64,000 bases of DNA from an uncultured Bacteroidota bacterium (GCA_903837525.1 CAILUU010000038.1:23470-87469), one strand, 5' to 3'; counted from the stretch's first letter, positions 8,961 through 19,157 are shown. A program made the numbers and translations. Notes: generated from the sequence alone by a model not told the origin.

Positions 8961-10028
8961 TTAAGCATTTTTTTGTGCAAAATCGTTCATTAATTCTACT
9001 AAATAGTTAACACTTTCAAGCGGAAGTGCATTATATAAAGATGCTCGGAAACCGCCAACACTTCTATGCCCCTTTATACCATAAATATCATTTTCTTTAA
9101 CATATTGTAAAAATCTTTCTTCTATTTCTACATTATCCATTACAAAGCATACATTCATTTTACTTCTATCTTCAACAGCTACAGTGCCTTTAAATAAAGG
9201 ATTAGCATCTATTTCGCTATATAGGGTTGTGGCTTTTTCGTTGTTAATTTTTTCAATCGCATCAACACCACCTTGCTCTTTTAACCAGCGTAGCGTAAGC
9301 ATGCAAACATAAATTGCAAATACTGGGGGTGTGTTTAACATACTGCCCTCTTTAATTTGGTTACGGTAATCTAGTATTGTTGGAATATTACGCTTTACCT
9401 TACCTAAACAATTTTTATTTATAACTACAATATTTACACCTGCTGCACCAATATTTTTTTGTGCCCCCGCATATATTAAATCAAATTTATTAAAGTCTAA
9501 AACTCTGCTTAAAATATCGCTACTCATATCTGCTACCAACGAGTTGCTAGTATGTGGTATTTTTTGCCATTGCGTTCCGTAAATGGTATTGTTAGTAGTT
9601 ATATGAAAATACTTTGCATCGTTAGGTACTGCAAAATCTTTAGGTATCAACGTATAGTTACTTTCTTTTGAAGAACATACAATTTCAACATTACCAAAAA
9701 GTTTAGCTTCTTTTATGGCTTTTGCACTCCATACACCCGTATCGGAATAGGCAGCAGTTTCTTTATCACTAAGCAAATTCATAGGTACTTGCATAAACTG
9801 GGTACTAGCGCCGCCATGTAAAAAAAGTACTTCATGGTCATTATCTAATTTCATTAATTCTTTAAGTAAAACTTTAGCCTCATCCATAACAGCTTGAAAA
9901 GTGGGGGTACGGTGTCCAATTTCTAAAATAGATAAACCACTGTTAGTATAATTTAAAACTGCTTCAGATGCTTGTTCAAACAAAGTTTTAGGCAATATGG
10001 AGGGACCCGCATTAAAATTATGTATCAC
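8961..10028 (-). CDS. serC: Phosphoserine aminotransferase
   Basis: 355 aa, the usual SerC length, starting with the family N-terminus MIHNFNAGPSILP. It is a PLP-dependent class V aminotransferase. The PLP-lysine motif YAGAQKNIGAAGV lies near residue 190, and the C-terminal GHRSVGGFRASLYNALPLE block is diagnostic. It converts 3-phosphohydroxypyruvate and glutamate to phosphoserine and 2-oxoglutarate in serine synthesis, and may also serve pyridoxal phosphate synthesis. It is first in a likely serC-DUF1015-TPR unit, with a candidate -7 element 38-45 nt upstream. Confidence 0.97.
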   Translation of the reverse strand: MIHNFNAGPSILPKTLFEQASEAVLNYTNSGLSILEIGHRTPTFQAVMDEAKVLLKELMKLDNDHEVLFLHGGASTQFMQVPMNLLSDKETAAYSDTGVWSAKAIKEAKLFGNVEIVCSSKESNYTLIPKDFAVPNDAKYFHITTNNTIYGTQWQKIPHTSNSLVADMSSDILSRVLDFNKFDLIYAGAQKNIGAAGVNIVVINKNCLGKVKRNIPTILDYRNQIKEGSMLNTPPVFAIYVCMLTLRWLKEQGGVDAIEKINNEKATTLYSEIDANPLFKGTVAVEDRSKMNVCFVMDNVEIEERFLQYVKENDIYGIKGHRSVGGFRASLYNALPLESVNYLVELMNDFAQKNA

Positions 10029-10065
10029 TTTTATACGTGTTAAATGTTGTAGAATAAATAGGCTG

Positions 10066-10073
10066 CAAAAGTA
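10066..10073 (-). promoter_or_regulatory. Candidate -7 promoter element for serC
   Basis: The minus strand reads TACTTTTG, matching TAnnTTTG, in the divergent serC/icmF intergenic region. Confidence 0.45.
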
Positions 10074-10120
10074 ACGGTATTCCGCAAGTTTTTGAATGAA
10101 AGTATTGTAAAACTAAGTTG

Positions 10121-10128
10121 TATTTTTG
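10121..10128 (+). promoter_or_regulatory. Candidate -7 promoter element for the fused mutase gene
   Basis: TATTTTTG matches TAnnTTTG; it gives a leader of about 110 nt before the start codon at 10244. Confidence 0.4.
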
Positions 10129-10243
10129 TGGTTAGATTGTTTGTATAATTAACTGCCATAAAAGAGAATGCAGCTTTTACACTAAGTATTGATGCGTAAG
10201 CTCTTTTAGCTTATTTTTTAGCAGCGAAATCAAAATAAATATT

Positions 10244-13200
10244 ATGAGTTTTTCTACCAAAAACAACGTTCGTATTGTAACTGCTGCCAGTTTGTTTGAT
10301 GGGCATGATGCTGCCATAAACATTATGCGTAGAATTATGCAAAGCAAAGGTGTGGAAATTATTCACCTTGGCCATAACCGAAGTGTAAAAGAAATTGTGG
10401 AAGCTGCTATAGAAGAAGATGCTCAGGGTATTGCAATTACTAGCTACCAAGGAGGGCATGTAGAGTTTTTTAAATACATGAAAGATTTGCTTGTAGAAAA
10501 TGGATGTGAACATATAAAAATTTTTGGTGGGGGCGGTGGTACAATTTTACCAAGCGAAATTGAGGAACTACACAAGTATGGAATTACAAAAATTTATAGT
10601 CCAGATGATGGTCGACATATGGGCTTAGAAGGAATGATTGAAGATGTAATTTCCAGTTGCGACTTTTCATTAAAGGGTAATGGAGAATATAAACAAGCAA
10701 TGACGTTAGGCGAAGTAAAAGATGTACGAACTATTGCCAGAAAAATTACCAATGCAGAAAATGGAGTAGAAACAAAACTTACTAAATCATCACAAACAAA
10801 TACTATACCCGTTTTAGGAATAACTGGTACGGGTGGTGCAGGAAAAAGTAGCGTAACAGATGAAATTGTACGCCGCTTTTTAAACAACTTTACCGATAAA
10901 ACTATTGCCGTTATTAGCGTTGACCCAAGTAAGAAAAAAACAGGGGGCGCCTTATTAGGCGATAGAATTAGAATGAATAGCATAAGCCATGGCAGGGCAT
11001 ATATGCGTAGCTTGGCTACTAGAGATGATAATACTGCATTAAGTAGTTACGTTCAAGAAGCCATAGATATTTGTAAAGAAGCAAATTTTGATTTTATTAT
11101 TTTAGAAAGTGCAGGCGTAGGACAAAGCGATGTAAGTATTTTAGATTATTGCGATGTAAGTATGTATGTAATGACGCCAGAGTATGGAGCAGCATCGCAA
11201 TTAGAAAAAATAAATATGCTTGATTATGCAGATGTGGTTTGTGTAAATAAATTTGATAAAGCTGGTGCTTTAGATGCTTTTGCAGATGTATGTAAACAGT
11301 ACAAACGAAACCATAGTTTGTGGACAGCTACGAATGAAGAGTTGCCTATTATTGGCACAATGGCAAGCAAGTTTAACGATGAAGGTGTTAATCATTTATT
11401 TGAAAAATTATTAGTTGCCATTGAGAAAAAAACCTCTACAACATTTGGTAACTATAGTTTTGGCGCAACTGCAAAAGTAACCTCTGCAATAATACCAAGT
11501 AGCCGTGTACGTTACCTAAGCGAAATAACTGCAACTATTAAAGACTACGATAATTTAGTAATAGAGCAAAGTGCTATTGCTACAAAATTGTATCAATTAA
11601 ATGGAGCGTTAGAAGTTATAAAAACTAAAGGAGATGTAAATGTTATTAGTGCATTAGAACAACAAATAGAATTTTTTACGAACCAACTTACACCAGTAGC
11701 CAAAAAATTAATTACCAATTGGCCTAATAAGTTAGAAGAATACCAAAAAGATTTTTACGAATATAAAGTACGAGATAAAGTTATAAGGCAACCAATGACG
11801 GCTGTAAGCCTTAGTGGCACTCGTATTCGTAAGGTTATTTTACCAAGGTTTAAAGACTGGGGCGATTTACTTACCTGGCAAGGGCAAGAAAATGTACCGG
11901 GCAGTTTCCCCTTTACAGCAGGTGTATTTCCTTTAAAAAGAGAGGGCGAGGACCCAACCAGAATGTTTGCTGGAGAAGGCGGACCAGAGCGAACTAACAG
12001 GCGTTTTCATTATGTAAGCCAAGGCCAACCAGCAAAGCGTTTAAGTACTGCTTTTGATAGTGTTACGTTATATGGAGAAGACCCTGCACCACGGCCAGAT
12101 ATTTATGGCAAAGTAGGCAACAGTGGTGTAAGTATTGCAACCGTTGATGATGCTAAAAAATTGTATAGCGGTTTTGATTTATGCAGCCCAAAAACATCGG
12201 TTAGTATGACCATTAATGGGCCAGCACCTATGCTATTAGCCTTCTTTTTAAATGCAGCTATTGACCAACAATGTGAAAAATATATTATTGAAAATAACTT
12301 AAGAGATGAAGTAAATAAAATTATTGAAGCAAAATATACTATTGATAATCTACCAAAATATATTGGGGTTGATGGTAAACCTATTCAATTACAAAAAGGC
12401 GAAATGCTAGGCAAATTGCCAGAGGGTAACGATGGATTAGGCTTACGCTTATTAGGCCTAAGCGGTGCAGATGTTTTACCTGCAGATATTTATGCCACTA
12501 TAAAAGCAAATGCTTTACAACAAGTACGTGGCACTGTACAAGCTGACATTTTAAAAGAAGACCAAGCACAAAACACCTGTATTTTTAGTACAGAGTTTGC
12601 ATTAAAATTAATGGGAGATGTGCAGGAGTATTTTATTACCCAAAAAATACGCAATTTTTATAGTGTAAGTATTAGCGGCTATCACATTGCAGAGGCTGGC
12701 GCAAACCCCATTACGCAATTAGCTTTTACCTTATCAAATGGGTTTACGTATGTAGAGTATTATTTAAGTAGAGGAATGAATATTGATGACTTTGCAGCTA
12801 ATCTTTCTTTCTTTTTTAGCAACGGTATGGATCCTGAGTATAGTGTAATTGGCAGAGTAGCTCGTAGAATTTGGGCAAAAGCCATGAAGTATAAATACAA
12901 AGCAAACAAGCGTAGCCAAATGCTAAAGTATCATATACAAACGAGTGGTAGAAGCTTGCATGCACAAGAAATTGATTTTAACGATATACGGACAACACTA
13001 CAAGCCTTATATGCTATTTATGATAACTGTAATAGTCTGCATACTAACGCTTACGATGAGGCGATAACTACACCAACCGAAGAAAGTGTACGCCGAGCCA
13101 TGGCCATTCAATTAATTATTAATAGAGAATTAGGCACTGCTAAAAATGAAAACTCCAACCAAGGAAGTTTTTTAATTGAGGAGTTAACCGATTTAGTTGA

Positions 13201-13627
13201 AGAAGCTGTATTAATAGAGTTTGATAGAATTACAGAACGTGGTGGTGTGTTAGGTAGTATGGAACGTATGTACCAGCGCAATAAAATACAAGAAGAGAGT
13301 TTGTTTTACGAACACCAAAAACATACTGGCGAATTACCTTTAATTGGGGTAAATACTTTTTTAAGTAAAAATGGTAGTCCTACTATTTTACCTACTGAAG
13401 TGATACGTAGCACCACAAAGGAAAAGGAGCAACAAATAATAAACGTAAAAGCCTTTTGGAAACGCAATGAACAGGCAAGTGCCCACAGATTAAGTAAATT
13501 AAAAGAAGTGGCAATAAATAATGGCAACTTATTTGAAGAGTTGATGGAAACCGTAAAATATTGCAGTCTAGGGCAAATTACCAATGCGTTATATGAAGTG
13601 GGTGGCCAGTATAGGAGGAATATGTAG
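10244..13627 (+). CDS. icmF: Fused B12-dependent acyl-CoA mutase with G-protein chaperone (IcmF type)
   Basis: 1127 aa, three modules in one chain. First is a B12-binding Rossmann domain (about residues 8-140) with the base-off histidine motif DGHDAA, then SYQGGH and GGGGG. Next is a MeaB-like GTPase (about 160-420) with P-loop GTGGAGKSS near 195. Last is a methylmalonyl-CoA-mutase-like TIM-barrel (about 555-1120) containing [16 protein letters not shown]. This order is that of IcmF, which interconverts isobutyryl-CoA and n-butyryl-CoA, while the built-in GTPase gates cofactor loading. Some relatives prefer pivalyl-, isovaleryl- or other acyl-CoA substrates, and the deciding active-site residues cannot be judged here. 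It is a likely user of the cobalamin imported by the riboswitch-controlled receptor. Confidence 0.92.
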   Translation: MSFSTKNNVRIVTAASLFDGHDAAINIMRRIMQSKGVEIIHLGHNRSVKEIVEAAIEEDAQGIAITSYQGGHVEFFKYMKDLLVENGCEHIKIFGGGGGTILPSEIEELHKYGITKIYSPDDGRHMGLEGMIEDVISSCDFSLKGNGEYKQAMTLGEVKDVRTIARKITNAENGVETKLTKSSQTNTIPVLGITGTGGAGKSSVTDEIVRRFLNNFTDKTIAVISVDPSKKKTGGALLGDRIRMNSISHGRAYMRSLATRDDNTALSSYVQEAIDICKEANFDFIILESAGVGQSDVSILDYCDVSMYVMTPEYGAASQLEKINMLDYADVVCVNKFDKAGALDAFADVCKQYKRNHSLWTATNEELPIIGTMASKFNDEGVNHLFEKLLVAIEKKTSTTFGNYSFGATAKVTSAIIPSSRVRYLSEITATIKDYDNLVIEQSAIATKLYQLNGALEVIKTKGDVNVISALEQQIEFFTNQLTPVAKKLITNWPNKLEEYQKDFYEYKVRDKVIRQPMTAVSLSGTRIRKVILPRFKDWGDLLTWQGQENVPGSFPFTAGVFPLKREGEDPTRMFAGEGGPERTNRRFHYVSQGQPAKRLSTAFDSVTLYGEDPAPRPDIYGKVGNSGVSIATVDDAKKLYSGFDLCSPKTSVSMTINGPAPMLLAFFLNAAIDQQCEKYIIENNLRDEVNKIIEAKYTIDNLPKYIGVDGKPIQLQKGEMLGKLPEGNDGLGLRLLGLSGADVLPADIYATIKANALQQVRGTVQADILKEDQAQNTCIFSTEFALKLMGDVQEYFITQKIRNFYSVSISGYHIAEAGANPITQLAFTLSNGFTYVEYYLSRGMNIDDFAANLSFFFSNGMDPEYSVIGRVARRIWAKAMKYKYKANKRSQMLKYHIQTSGRSLHAQEIDFNDIRTTLQALYAIYDNCNSLHTNAYDEAITTPTEESVRRAMAIQLIINRELGTAKNENSNQGSFLIEELTDLVEEAVLIEFDRITERGGVLGSMERMYQRNKIQEESLFYEHQKHTGELPLIGVNTFLSKNGSPTILPTEVIRSTTKEKEQQIINVKAFWKRNEQASAHRLSKLKEVAINNGNLFEELMETVKYCSLGQITNALYEVGGQYRRNM

Positions 13628-13648
13628 AAGTTTATAAGCTTAATTATT

Positions 13649-13678
13649 ATAAGTAGGTTGAAAGCTCGACCTACTTAT
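13649..13678 (+). terminator. Intrinsic terminator after icmF
   Basis: ATAAGTAGGT and ACCTACTTAT form a perfect 10-bp stem with a 10-nt loop and a short T-run, 22 nt after the icmF stop. It may also end transcription from the sod side. Confidence 0.65.
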
Positions 13679-13776
13679 TTATACAGTTTTGCTGTCCTTT
13701 TTCCTACTCCTAAAAAATCAAATAATACCACCCAAAGCAGCAGTACCCAATGCAATAAAACCATTCTATTATTCAT
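13675..13776 (-). CDS. Possible 33-aa single-span membrane peptide
   Basis: An ATG-initiated frame downstream of the superoxide dismutase gene encodes 33 aa. The middle is a strongly hydrophobic run (VLLHWVLLLWVVLFDFLGV) and the end is basic (GKRTAKLYK), the layout of a small membrane peptide. Its stop overlaps the terminator hairpin stem after icmF. There is no clear upstream ribosome-binding signal and no homologue known to me. It could easily be chance coding in AT-rich intergenic DNA. Confidence 0.22.
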   Translation of the reverse strand: MNNRMVLLHWVLLLWVVLFDFLGVGKRTAKLYK

Positions 13777-13810
13777 TTTTGTTTTAGTTCCCCTTTTGGT
13801 GTGGAGGGGG

Positions 13811-14410
13811 TTACATCCTCTCTTCCACTTTACTCCAATTTACCACATTCCAAAATGCGGCTAAATAATCGGCACGGCGATTTTGGTAGTTTAAATAGTA
13901 GGCATGTTCCCATACATCGCACCCTAATATTGGCTTGCATTTACAATCAGCAACATCCATTAACGGATTGTCTTGATTGGGAGTTGAGCAAACAACCAAT
14001 CCACCATCTTTAACGCCAAGCCAAGCCCAGCCGCTTCCAAAACGAGTCATCCCTGCCGCAGCAAATTTTTCTTTAAAAGCATCAAAACTTCCAAAAGCTT
14101 CGTTAATGGCAGTTGCAAGTTTTCCGCCAACTGGCGGAGTAGCACCAGCATTGGGTGCAAGGCTTTCCCAAAAAAATGTATGGTTCCAATGGCCACCGCC
14201 ATTGTTACGTACCGCTGGAGAAATGCTACCAGCATGGGCAACTAATTCCTCAATGGTTTTATTTTCGTTGTCGGTACCAGCTATGGCTTTGTTTAAATTA
14301 TCTACATATGCTTGGTGGTGTTTTCCATGATGTATTTCCATGGTTTTAGTATCAATATGAGGCTCTAATGCATTGTGTGCATAAGGCAATGGAGCTAAAG
14401 TGAATGCCAT
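13811..14410 (-). CDS. sodA: Superoxide dismutase, Mn-type by sequence
   Basis: 199 aa with the complete Fe/Mn-SOD fold. Metal ligands are readable: His27 (in [13 protein letters not shown]), His77 (GGHWNH), Asp165 and His169 ([11 protein letters not shown]). Gly near position 73 together with Gln146 (PNQDNPLM) is the arrangement of Mn or cambialistic enzymes rather than strict Fe enzymes. It disproportionates superoxide to H2O2 and O2 and has no signal peptide, so it is cytoplasmic. Metal preference is inferred from these residues only. Confidence 0.95.
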   Translation of the reverse strand: MAFTLAPLPYAHNALEPHIDTKTMEIHHGKHHQAYVDNLNKAIAGTDNENKTIEELVAHAGSISPAVRNNGGGHWNHTFFWESLAPNAGATPPVGGKLATAINEAFGSFDAFKEKFAAAGMTRFGSGWAWLGVKDGGLVVCSTPNQDNPLMDVADCKCKPILGCDVWEHAYYLNYQNRRADYLAAFWNVVNWSKVEERM

Positions 14411-14515
14411 AATTAAAGAATTAAAAAATGAATGAATTAAAATTTAGAAATGTAAAATTACACATAAGCCGCAACAATTTAAGTACTGCTTTTATTTTCT
14501 TTCCAATTTCGGAAA

Positions 14516-14953
14516 CTACCGCTTAGCCTTAAAAAAATCTTTCATTAAAACAGCGCATTCATCTTGCAAAATACCGCCCACCAACTCGGTTTTTGGATGA
14601 AATGGATTTGAAGTTCCACAGCATTTTCGGTAACTATTTTTATCATCTGGTGCACCAAAAACAATTTTACCAATTTTACTCCAGTATAAAGCGCCACTGC
14701 ACATGAGGCAGGGCTCTAGCGTTACATATAAAGTAGCTTGCGGCAAGTATTTACTGCCTAAAAAATTATAGGCTGTAGTTAAGGCTAAAATTTCGGCATG
14801 GGCAGTACTATCGTTTAATAACTCTACTTGGTTATGTGCTTTGGCAATAATGGTATTGTTTAAAACGATAATGGCACCAACAGGCACTTCATCGGCATCA
14901 AAAGCTTTTTTAGCTTGTTGCAGTGCTTGTTGCATATATTGTTCATTGGTCAT
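14516..14953 (-). CDS. tadA: Nucleoside deaminase, probable tRNA adenosine(34) deaminase
   Basis: 145 aa CDA-fold zinc deaminase. The catalytic HAE motif is at residues 52-54 and the zinc cysteines at 82 and 85 (PCLMC). VPVGAIIV near residue 24 and the ALYWSKIGKIVFGAPD region fit TadA, which makes inosine at the wobble position of tRNA-Arg(ACG). Guanine or other base deaminases share these motifs and are the main alternative. It is divergent from the aldehyde dehydrogenase gene. Confidence 0.88.
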   Translation of the reverse strand: MTNEQYMQQALQQAKKAFDADEVPVGAIIVLNNTIIAKAHNQVELLNDSTAHAEILALTTAYNFLGSKYLPQATLYVTLEPCLMCSGALYWSKIGKIVFGAPDDKNSYRKCCGTSNPFHPKTELVGGILQDECAVLMKDFFKAKR

Positions 14954-14974
14954 ACTTTTTAAATTAACTTACAA

Positions 14975-14982
14975 CAAAATTA
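14975..14982 (-). promoter_or_regulatory. Candidate -7 promoter element for tadA
   Basis: The minus strand reads TAATTTTG (TAnnTTTG), 22 nt before the tadA start codon, in the 34-nt gap between the divergent genes. Confidence 0.45.
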
Positions 14983-14987
14983 CGTTA

Positions 14988-16361
14988 ATGGCTTACACAA
15001 ATGAATTATTGAATTTGCAAAATTATTTTAAAACAGGTGAAACAAAATCGTATGCCTTTAGGTTAAAACAATTAAAAAAATTAAAGCAAAGTATTTTAAA
15101 GCATGAAGATGACTTATATGATGCATTAAACAAGGATTTAAAAAAGAGTAAGGAAGAAACTTGGGTTACCGAAACGGGTATGGTACTATCGGAATTAAGT
15201 GCTGCTTTAAAGCATTTAAAAAATTGGATGGAGCCAGAAAGAGTAAGTACCAATTTATTAAATATGCCAAGCAGCAGTAGAATAATACCAGAGCCGCTTG
15301 GCGTTGTATTAATTATTGGGCCATGGAATTATCCTTTTCAGTTGGTAATAAATCCGTTGATAGGGGCTATTGCTGCTGGTAATTGTACCGTAATAAAGGG
15401 TAGTGAATTTGCATCTGCCACAGGGGCGGTTATAAAAAAAATTATTGAAGAAACTTTTGAAGCAAACTATATTTTATTTGTAGAAGGAGATGGAGCAACT
15501 GTGGTACCTGCAATGCTAAACAACTTTACGTTTGATCATATTTTTTATACAGGAAGCACAGCTGTGGGCAAACTAATTTATAAAATGGCTGCTGAAAATT
15601 TAACCCCTGTTACTTTAGAGCTTGGAGGCAAAAGTCCCTGTGTGGTTGAAGAAGATGCTAATATAAAAATTGCGGCAAAGCGAATTGCTATTACCAAATA
15701 CAGCAACTGTGGCCAAATGTGTGTAGCGCCAGACTATGTATTAGTACATAAAAATAAAAAAGATGAATTAGTAGGAGCGCTTAAAAAAAGTATTGCTGCT
15801 TTTTATGGGGAAGACAGTACTACAAATTATAACTATGGAAAAATAATTAATGAAAAACAATTCGATAGGCTTACTAACTATTTACAACAAGGTAATATTT
15901 TATATGGCGGAAAAACAAACAAGACACAATTGTTTATTGAACCCACAATTATAGACAATGTATCGGTAGAGGATAGCATAATGAAAGATGAGATTTTTGG
16001 CCCAATACTTCCAATTATTACTTACAATACAAAAGAAGAAGCGTTGGCCATTATTGAAAAAAATAAAAACCCTTTGGCGTTTTATGTTTTTACCTCTAGC
16101 AGTAGCAACGAAAAATTTTGGATAAATAATGTAGCGTTTGGCGGCGGCTGTGTAAACAATGCTAGTTGGCATTTAACAAACCATAACTTACCTTTTGGAG
16201 GTAGAGGATTTAGTGGCACAGGTAATTATCATGGAAAAAATAGCTTTGATACATTTAGTCATAAAAAAGCAGTGATGAAAACACCTACATGGTTTGATCC
16301 TTCTATAAAGTACCCGCCGTTTAAGGGTAAGTTGAAAATATTTAAATGGATAATAAAATAG
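14988..16361 (+). CDS. Aldehyde dehydrogenase (class 3-like)
   Basis: 457 aa; the start chosen is the ATG at 14988, because an upstream extension would run into the divergent tadA gene. Conserved elements are IIGPWNYPFQL, the catalytic Glu near 211 in ELGGKSP, and the catalytic Cys near 245 in NCGQMCVAPDY. The short length and absence of the N-terminal extension of betaine-type enzymes place it in the fatty-aldehyde/class 3 group, which oxidises medium- and long-chain aldehydes to acids with NAD(P). It overlaps no neighbour but is followed after 5 nt by a glutathione-peroxidase-like gene, so both may serve detoxification of lipid-oxidation products (inference). Confidence 0.92.
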   Translation: MAYTNELLNLQNYFKTGETKSYAFRLKQLKKLKQSILKHEDDLYDALNKDLKKSKEETWVTETGMVLSELSAALKHLKNWMEPERVSTNLLNMPSSSRIIPEPLGVVLIIGPWNYPFQLVINPLIGAIAAGNCTVIKGSEFASATGAVIKKIIEETFEANYILFVEGDGATVVPAMLNNFTFDHIFYTGSTAVGKLIYKMAAENLTPVTLELGGKSPCVVEEDANIKIAAKRIAITKYSNCGQMCVAPDYVLVHKNKKDELVGALKKSIAAFYGEDSTTNYNYGKIINEKQFDRLTNYLQQGNILYGGKTNKTQLFIEPTIIDNVSVEDSIMKDEIFGPILPIITYNTKEEALAIIEKNKNPLAFYVFTSSSSNEKFWINNVAFGGGCVNNASWHLTNHNLPFGGRGFSGTGNYHGKNSFDTFSHKKAVMKTPTWFDPSIKYPPFKGKLKIFKWIIK

Positions 16362-16366
16362 TAAAA

Positions 16367-17044
16367 ATGAAAAAGTTAAAACATTTCTTTATTCTAATGG
16401 CACTACTATTAGGTAGTTTTGCTATTTATGCACAAGTTGTAAATCGTAATTCAAAAAATATGACGTTCAGGCAAAAAGTTTTAAAAACGCTTTATCCAGC
16501 TTTTATTTGGATAACAAAAGCTGCAGGCAAAAATGTAGAAAAACTAAGCAGCACAAAAGAGCCCATTGTTTCTTTTTATACCTTAAGCGATACCCTAAAT
16601 AATAATACTGCACTTAGCTTTGAAACATTAAAAGGTAAAAAAGTTTTGTTGGTAAATACCGCAAGCGATTGTGGCTACACCAATCAGTACGATGATTTAC
16701 AAAAATTGAGTGAGTTGTACAAAGAAAAATTAGTAGTTATTGGCTACCCAGCAAACGATTTTAAGGAGCAAGAAAAAGGAACCGATACTGATATTGCACA
16801 ATTTTGTAAACTTAATTATGGGGTAACATTTCCATTAGTTAAAAAAAGTGTGGTAATAAAATCGGCACAGCAAAACTTGGTTTTTAATTGGCTTAGCAAC
16901 GCAACAAAAAATGGCTGGAATGATAAAGCGCCAAGCTGGAATTTTAGTAAATACTTAGTTAATGAAAACGGCGTATTGGTAAATTATTTTGATCCCTCTG
17001 TGACGCCGTTGGATGCGGAAGTGAAAAGCGCAATTGAACATTAA
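16367..17044 (+). CDS. Secreted glutathione-peroxidase-family protein
   Basis: 225 aa from the ATG at 16367, which begins a signal peptide (MKKLKHFFILMALLL...YAQ). The peroxidase fold begins near residue 75. NTASDCGYTNQY carries the peroxidatic Cys (about residue 102) in place of selenocysteine, and WNFSKYLVNENG is the conserved Trp-Asn-Phe block. The DFKEQEKGTDTDI segment matches the usual F.gQEPg region. Non-seleno members generally use thioredoxin-like reductants, not glutathione. The signal peptide suggests periplasmic peroxide removal. It follows the aldehyde dehydrogenase by 5 nt, probably the same transcript. Confidence 0.87.
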   Translation: MKKLKHFFILMALLLGSFAIYAQVVNRNSKNMTFRQKVLKTLYPAFIWITKAAGKNVEKLSSTKEPIVSFYTLSDTLNNNTALSFETLKGKKVLLVNTASDCGYTNQYDDLQKLSELYKEKLVVIGYPANDFKEQEKGTDTDIAQFCKLNYGVTFPLVKKSVVIKSAQQNLVFNWLSNATKNGWNDKAPSWNFSKYLVNENGVLVNYFDPSVTPLDAEVKSAIEH

Positions 17045-17103
17045 TTGAACTTACCATACTTGTTTTTTACGTTATTAACCTTATCGGCAGAACATCAACT
17101 AAA

Positions 17104-18024
17104 TCACTTTCCAAAAGTACTCGGTTGCATACTGGTATTTCTGCTATAAAATTCCATAATGCTTTGCAAAAACGCTTTAGCAAAATTTACTCTGCTTGTT
17201 TGATTATCTCTTACACCAATAAAATTACTTTCTATTTGCCAACCATACACTTTAGGGTATACTGATGATGTGTAGCGTTGTGTATTGTAGCCTCCGTCAA
17301 AGTAAGGGTCGCTTAAAAGAGGCGCAGGGTCTTGTGCAGATGGTACACAAGGAAAATTTTTATTTGCCATCAATGTGCCAAAAGCATTGGGGGTAGTTAA
17401 AAATTGGTTCTTACTTAAAAACGGATTTTGCAACAACATATTGTAGTAAGATGTTGATGAAGGTAGAATAGAAGAGGGATTGCGTAATTCGCTACCGCTT
17501 ACTAAATAACCCAGCTCTAAGCGTTGCTTAGTATGCCCATGACCATGTAAATCCACAAACAAAGCCTGAGGATATTTTAGTAAAATCTTTGTAATAAAAC
17601 TATCAATGCTTAAATGATAATTATTCCAAATAGATGCAATAGAACTATTGCTACAAGTAGCTTCATTAATTTCTCTATTTTGATCAAGCTTTGTACGTTT
17701 TAAATAACTAATTACCAAATACGGTTGAATAGCATAATCTGCTTTACATACGCTGTCAATTGCATTAGCTAATTCTATAGTGCGGCTATCTGTAACAGTT
17801 GTAATGTTAGGGCATGTTCTATCAGAAATGCTTGAAGGGTTATCAGTACCACCATGCGGCACACTAATAATTAAAGGCATATTACCGTATTGTACTTCGG
17901 TGTAAAAGTCTAGCTTTTTTTTAGTTACAATGTCTTTAGGGGGTTCAATAAAAGGCTTGTCTGGCTTGCAGCTAACTGGTAAAATCAATAAAAAAATAAC
18001 ACTAACTAACTGGGCATTTTTCAT
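17104..18024 (-). CDS. Lipoprotein of the N-formylglutamate amidohydrolase-like family
   Basis: 306 aa. The N-terminus is a lipoprotein signal with a Cys near residue 19 (LPVSC). The conserved family blocks are VPHGG (about residue 57), the DSRTIELA stretch, a LDQNREINEA motif and VDLHGHGH with zinc-binding histidines. Family members hydrolyse N-formylglutamate or related amides; a lipid-anchored member suggests an envelope substrate instead. The start overlaps the 3' end of dusB by 23 nt, so translation is probably coupled. Substrate unknown. Confidence 0.72.
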   Translation of the reverse strand: MKNAQLVSVIFLLILPVSCKPDKPFIEPPKDIVTKKKLDFYTEVQYGNMPLIISVPHGGTDNPSSISDRTCPNITTVTDSRTIELANAIDSVCKADYAIQPYLVISYLKRTKLDQNREINEATCSNSSIASIWNNYHLSIDSFITKILLKYPQALFVDLHGHGHTKQRLELGYLVSGSELRNPSSILPSSTSYYNMLLQNPFLSKNQFLTTPNAFGTLMANKNFPCVPSAQDPAPLLSDPYFDGGYNTQRYTSSVYPKVYGWQIESNFIGVRDNQTSRVNFAKAFLQSIMEFYSRNTSMQPSTFGK

Positions 18025-19045
18025 GATAATTGATTAATTCAATCGGCGTTTTTACAAATTCGTAACCAGCATATTTTATATTAATTTCATCTAACACAGC
18101 TAAAATTTCATCAACGCTTTCAAGGGTTACTAATCTTAACCTATAATCTTTAATACCTGGCAAGCCCTTTAAATAGTTGGTGTAGTGCCTACGCATTTCA
18201 AAAATACCCACTTTAGGCCCTTTCCACTCAAATGAACGATGTAAATGTTTTTTGCACACTTCCACTCTATCCTCAACCGTTGGCGATGGTAGGTGCTCAC
18301 CCGTTTTTACAAAATGTTTTATTTCATTAAATATCCATGGGTAGCCAATCGCTGCTCTTCCAATCATAATACCATCTACCCCATATTTATTTTTATATTC
18401 AACAGCTTTTTCTGCACTATCAATATCGCCATTGCCAAAAATGGGGATGGTAATTCTTGGGTTTTCTTTAACCTTAGCAATTAACTCCCATTGTGCTTCT
18501 CCTTTATACATTTGGGCCCTAGTACGGCCATGTATAGCAAGGGCTTTTATGCCAGCATCTTGCAAACGCTCTGCTACTTCTTCAATATTTTTAGTATGAT
18601 CATCCCAGCCTAATCTTGTTTTAACGGTAACGGGTAGCCTAGTACTTTTTACGCAAGCAGTTGTTAAACGTATCATTAAATCAACATCTTTTAGTACACC
18701 AGCACCAGCACCTTTTAGTGCAACTTTTTTTACAGGGCATCCAAAATTTATATCTAATAAATCGGGGTTGGTAGCATCTACAATTTTAGAGGCTAAAGCC
18801 AGGCTATCCTCATCGCCTCCAAAAATTTGAATACCCACAGGTTTTTCATAATCAAAAATATCAAGCTTTTGGCGGCTTTTAATAGCATCTCTAATTAGGC
18901 CTTCGCTGCTAATAAATTCGGTATACATCAAATCTGCACCTTTATCTTTACACACCGCCCTAAATGGCGGATCGCTAACATCTTCCATAGGTGCAAGCAA
19001 TAAGGGAAAATCTGGTAACTCAATATTATCGCCAATTTTTATCAT
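18002..19045 (-). CDS. dusB: tRNA-dihydrouridine synthase
   Basis: 347 aa flavoenzyme. The N-terminal LLLAPMEDVSDPPFR is the family signature, NFGCPVKKVALKGAGAGVL carries the catalytic Cys, and VTVKTRLGWDD and AIHGRTRAQMYKG follow. FGNGDI and GIMIGRAAIGYPWIF complete the FMN site. It reduces specific uridines in the tRNA D-loop using NADPH. The set of motifs is closest to DusB, but assignment among Dus paralogues is inferential. Confidence 0.93.
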   Translation of the reverse strand: MIKIGDNIELPDFPLLLAPMEDVSDPPFRAVCKDKGADLMYTEFISSEGLIRDAIKSRQKLDIFDYEKPVGIQIFGGDEDSLALASKIVDATNPDLLDINFGCPVKKVALKGAGAGVLKDVDLMIRLTTACVKSTRLPVTVKTRLGWDDHTKNIEEVAERLQDAGIKALAIHGRTRAQMYKGEAQWELIAKVKENPRITIPIFGNGDIDSAEKAVEYKNKYGVDGIMIGRAAIGYPWIFNEIKHFVKTGEHLPSPTVEDRVEVCKKHLHRSFEWKGPKVGIFEMRRHYTNYLKGLPGIKDYRLRLVTLESVDEILAVLDEINIKYAGYEFVKTPIELINYHEKCPVS

Positions 19046-19062
19046 GTTTTGTTTGATTATGT

Positions 19063-19134
19063 AACCACAGATTAAAAAGATTTTTTACACAGATTATCAC
19101 AAATTGTTTTCTTCTTTGTTTCTGTGGCAATAAA
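19063..19134. repeat. Decayed copy of a dispersed CACAGATTA-type intergenic repeat
   Basis: The stretch contains ACCACAGATTAAAAAGATT, TTACACAGATTATCACAAAT and TTTCTGTGGC, low-complexity phrases that recur in a related form at 21750-21778 (ATCTGTGTCTATCTGTG) and 39210-39232 (TCCGTTAAATCCGTGTC). These look like degenerate members of one non-coding repeat family. Confidence 0.4.
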
Positions 19135-19157
19135 TCTTTGCTTCTGAGGCAATTGCT

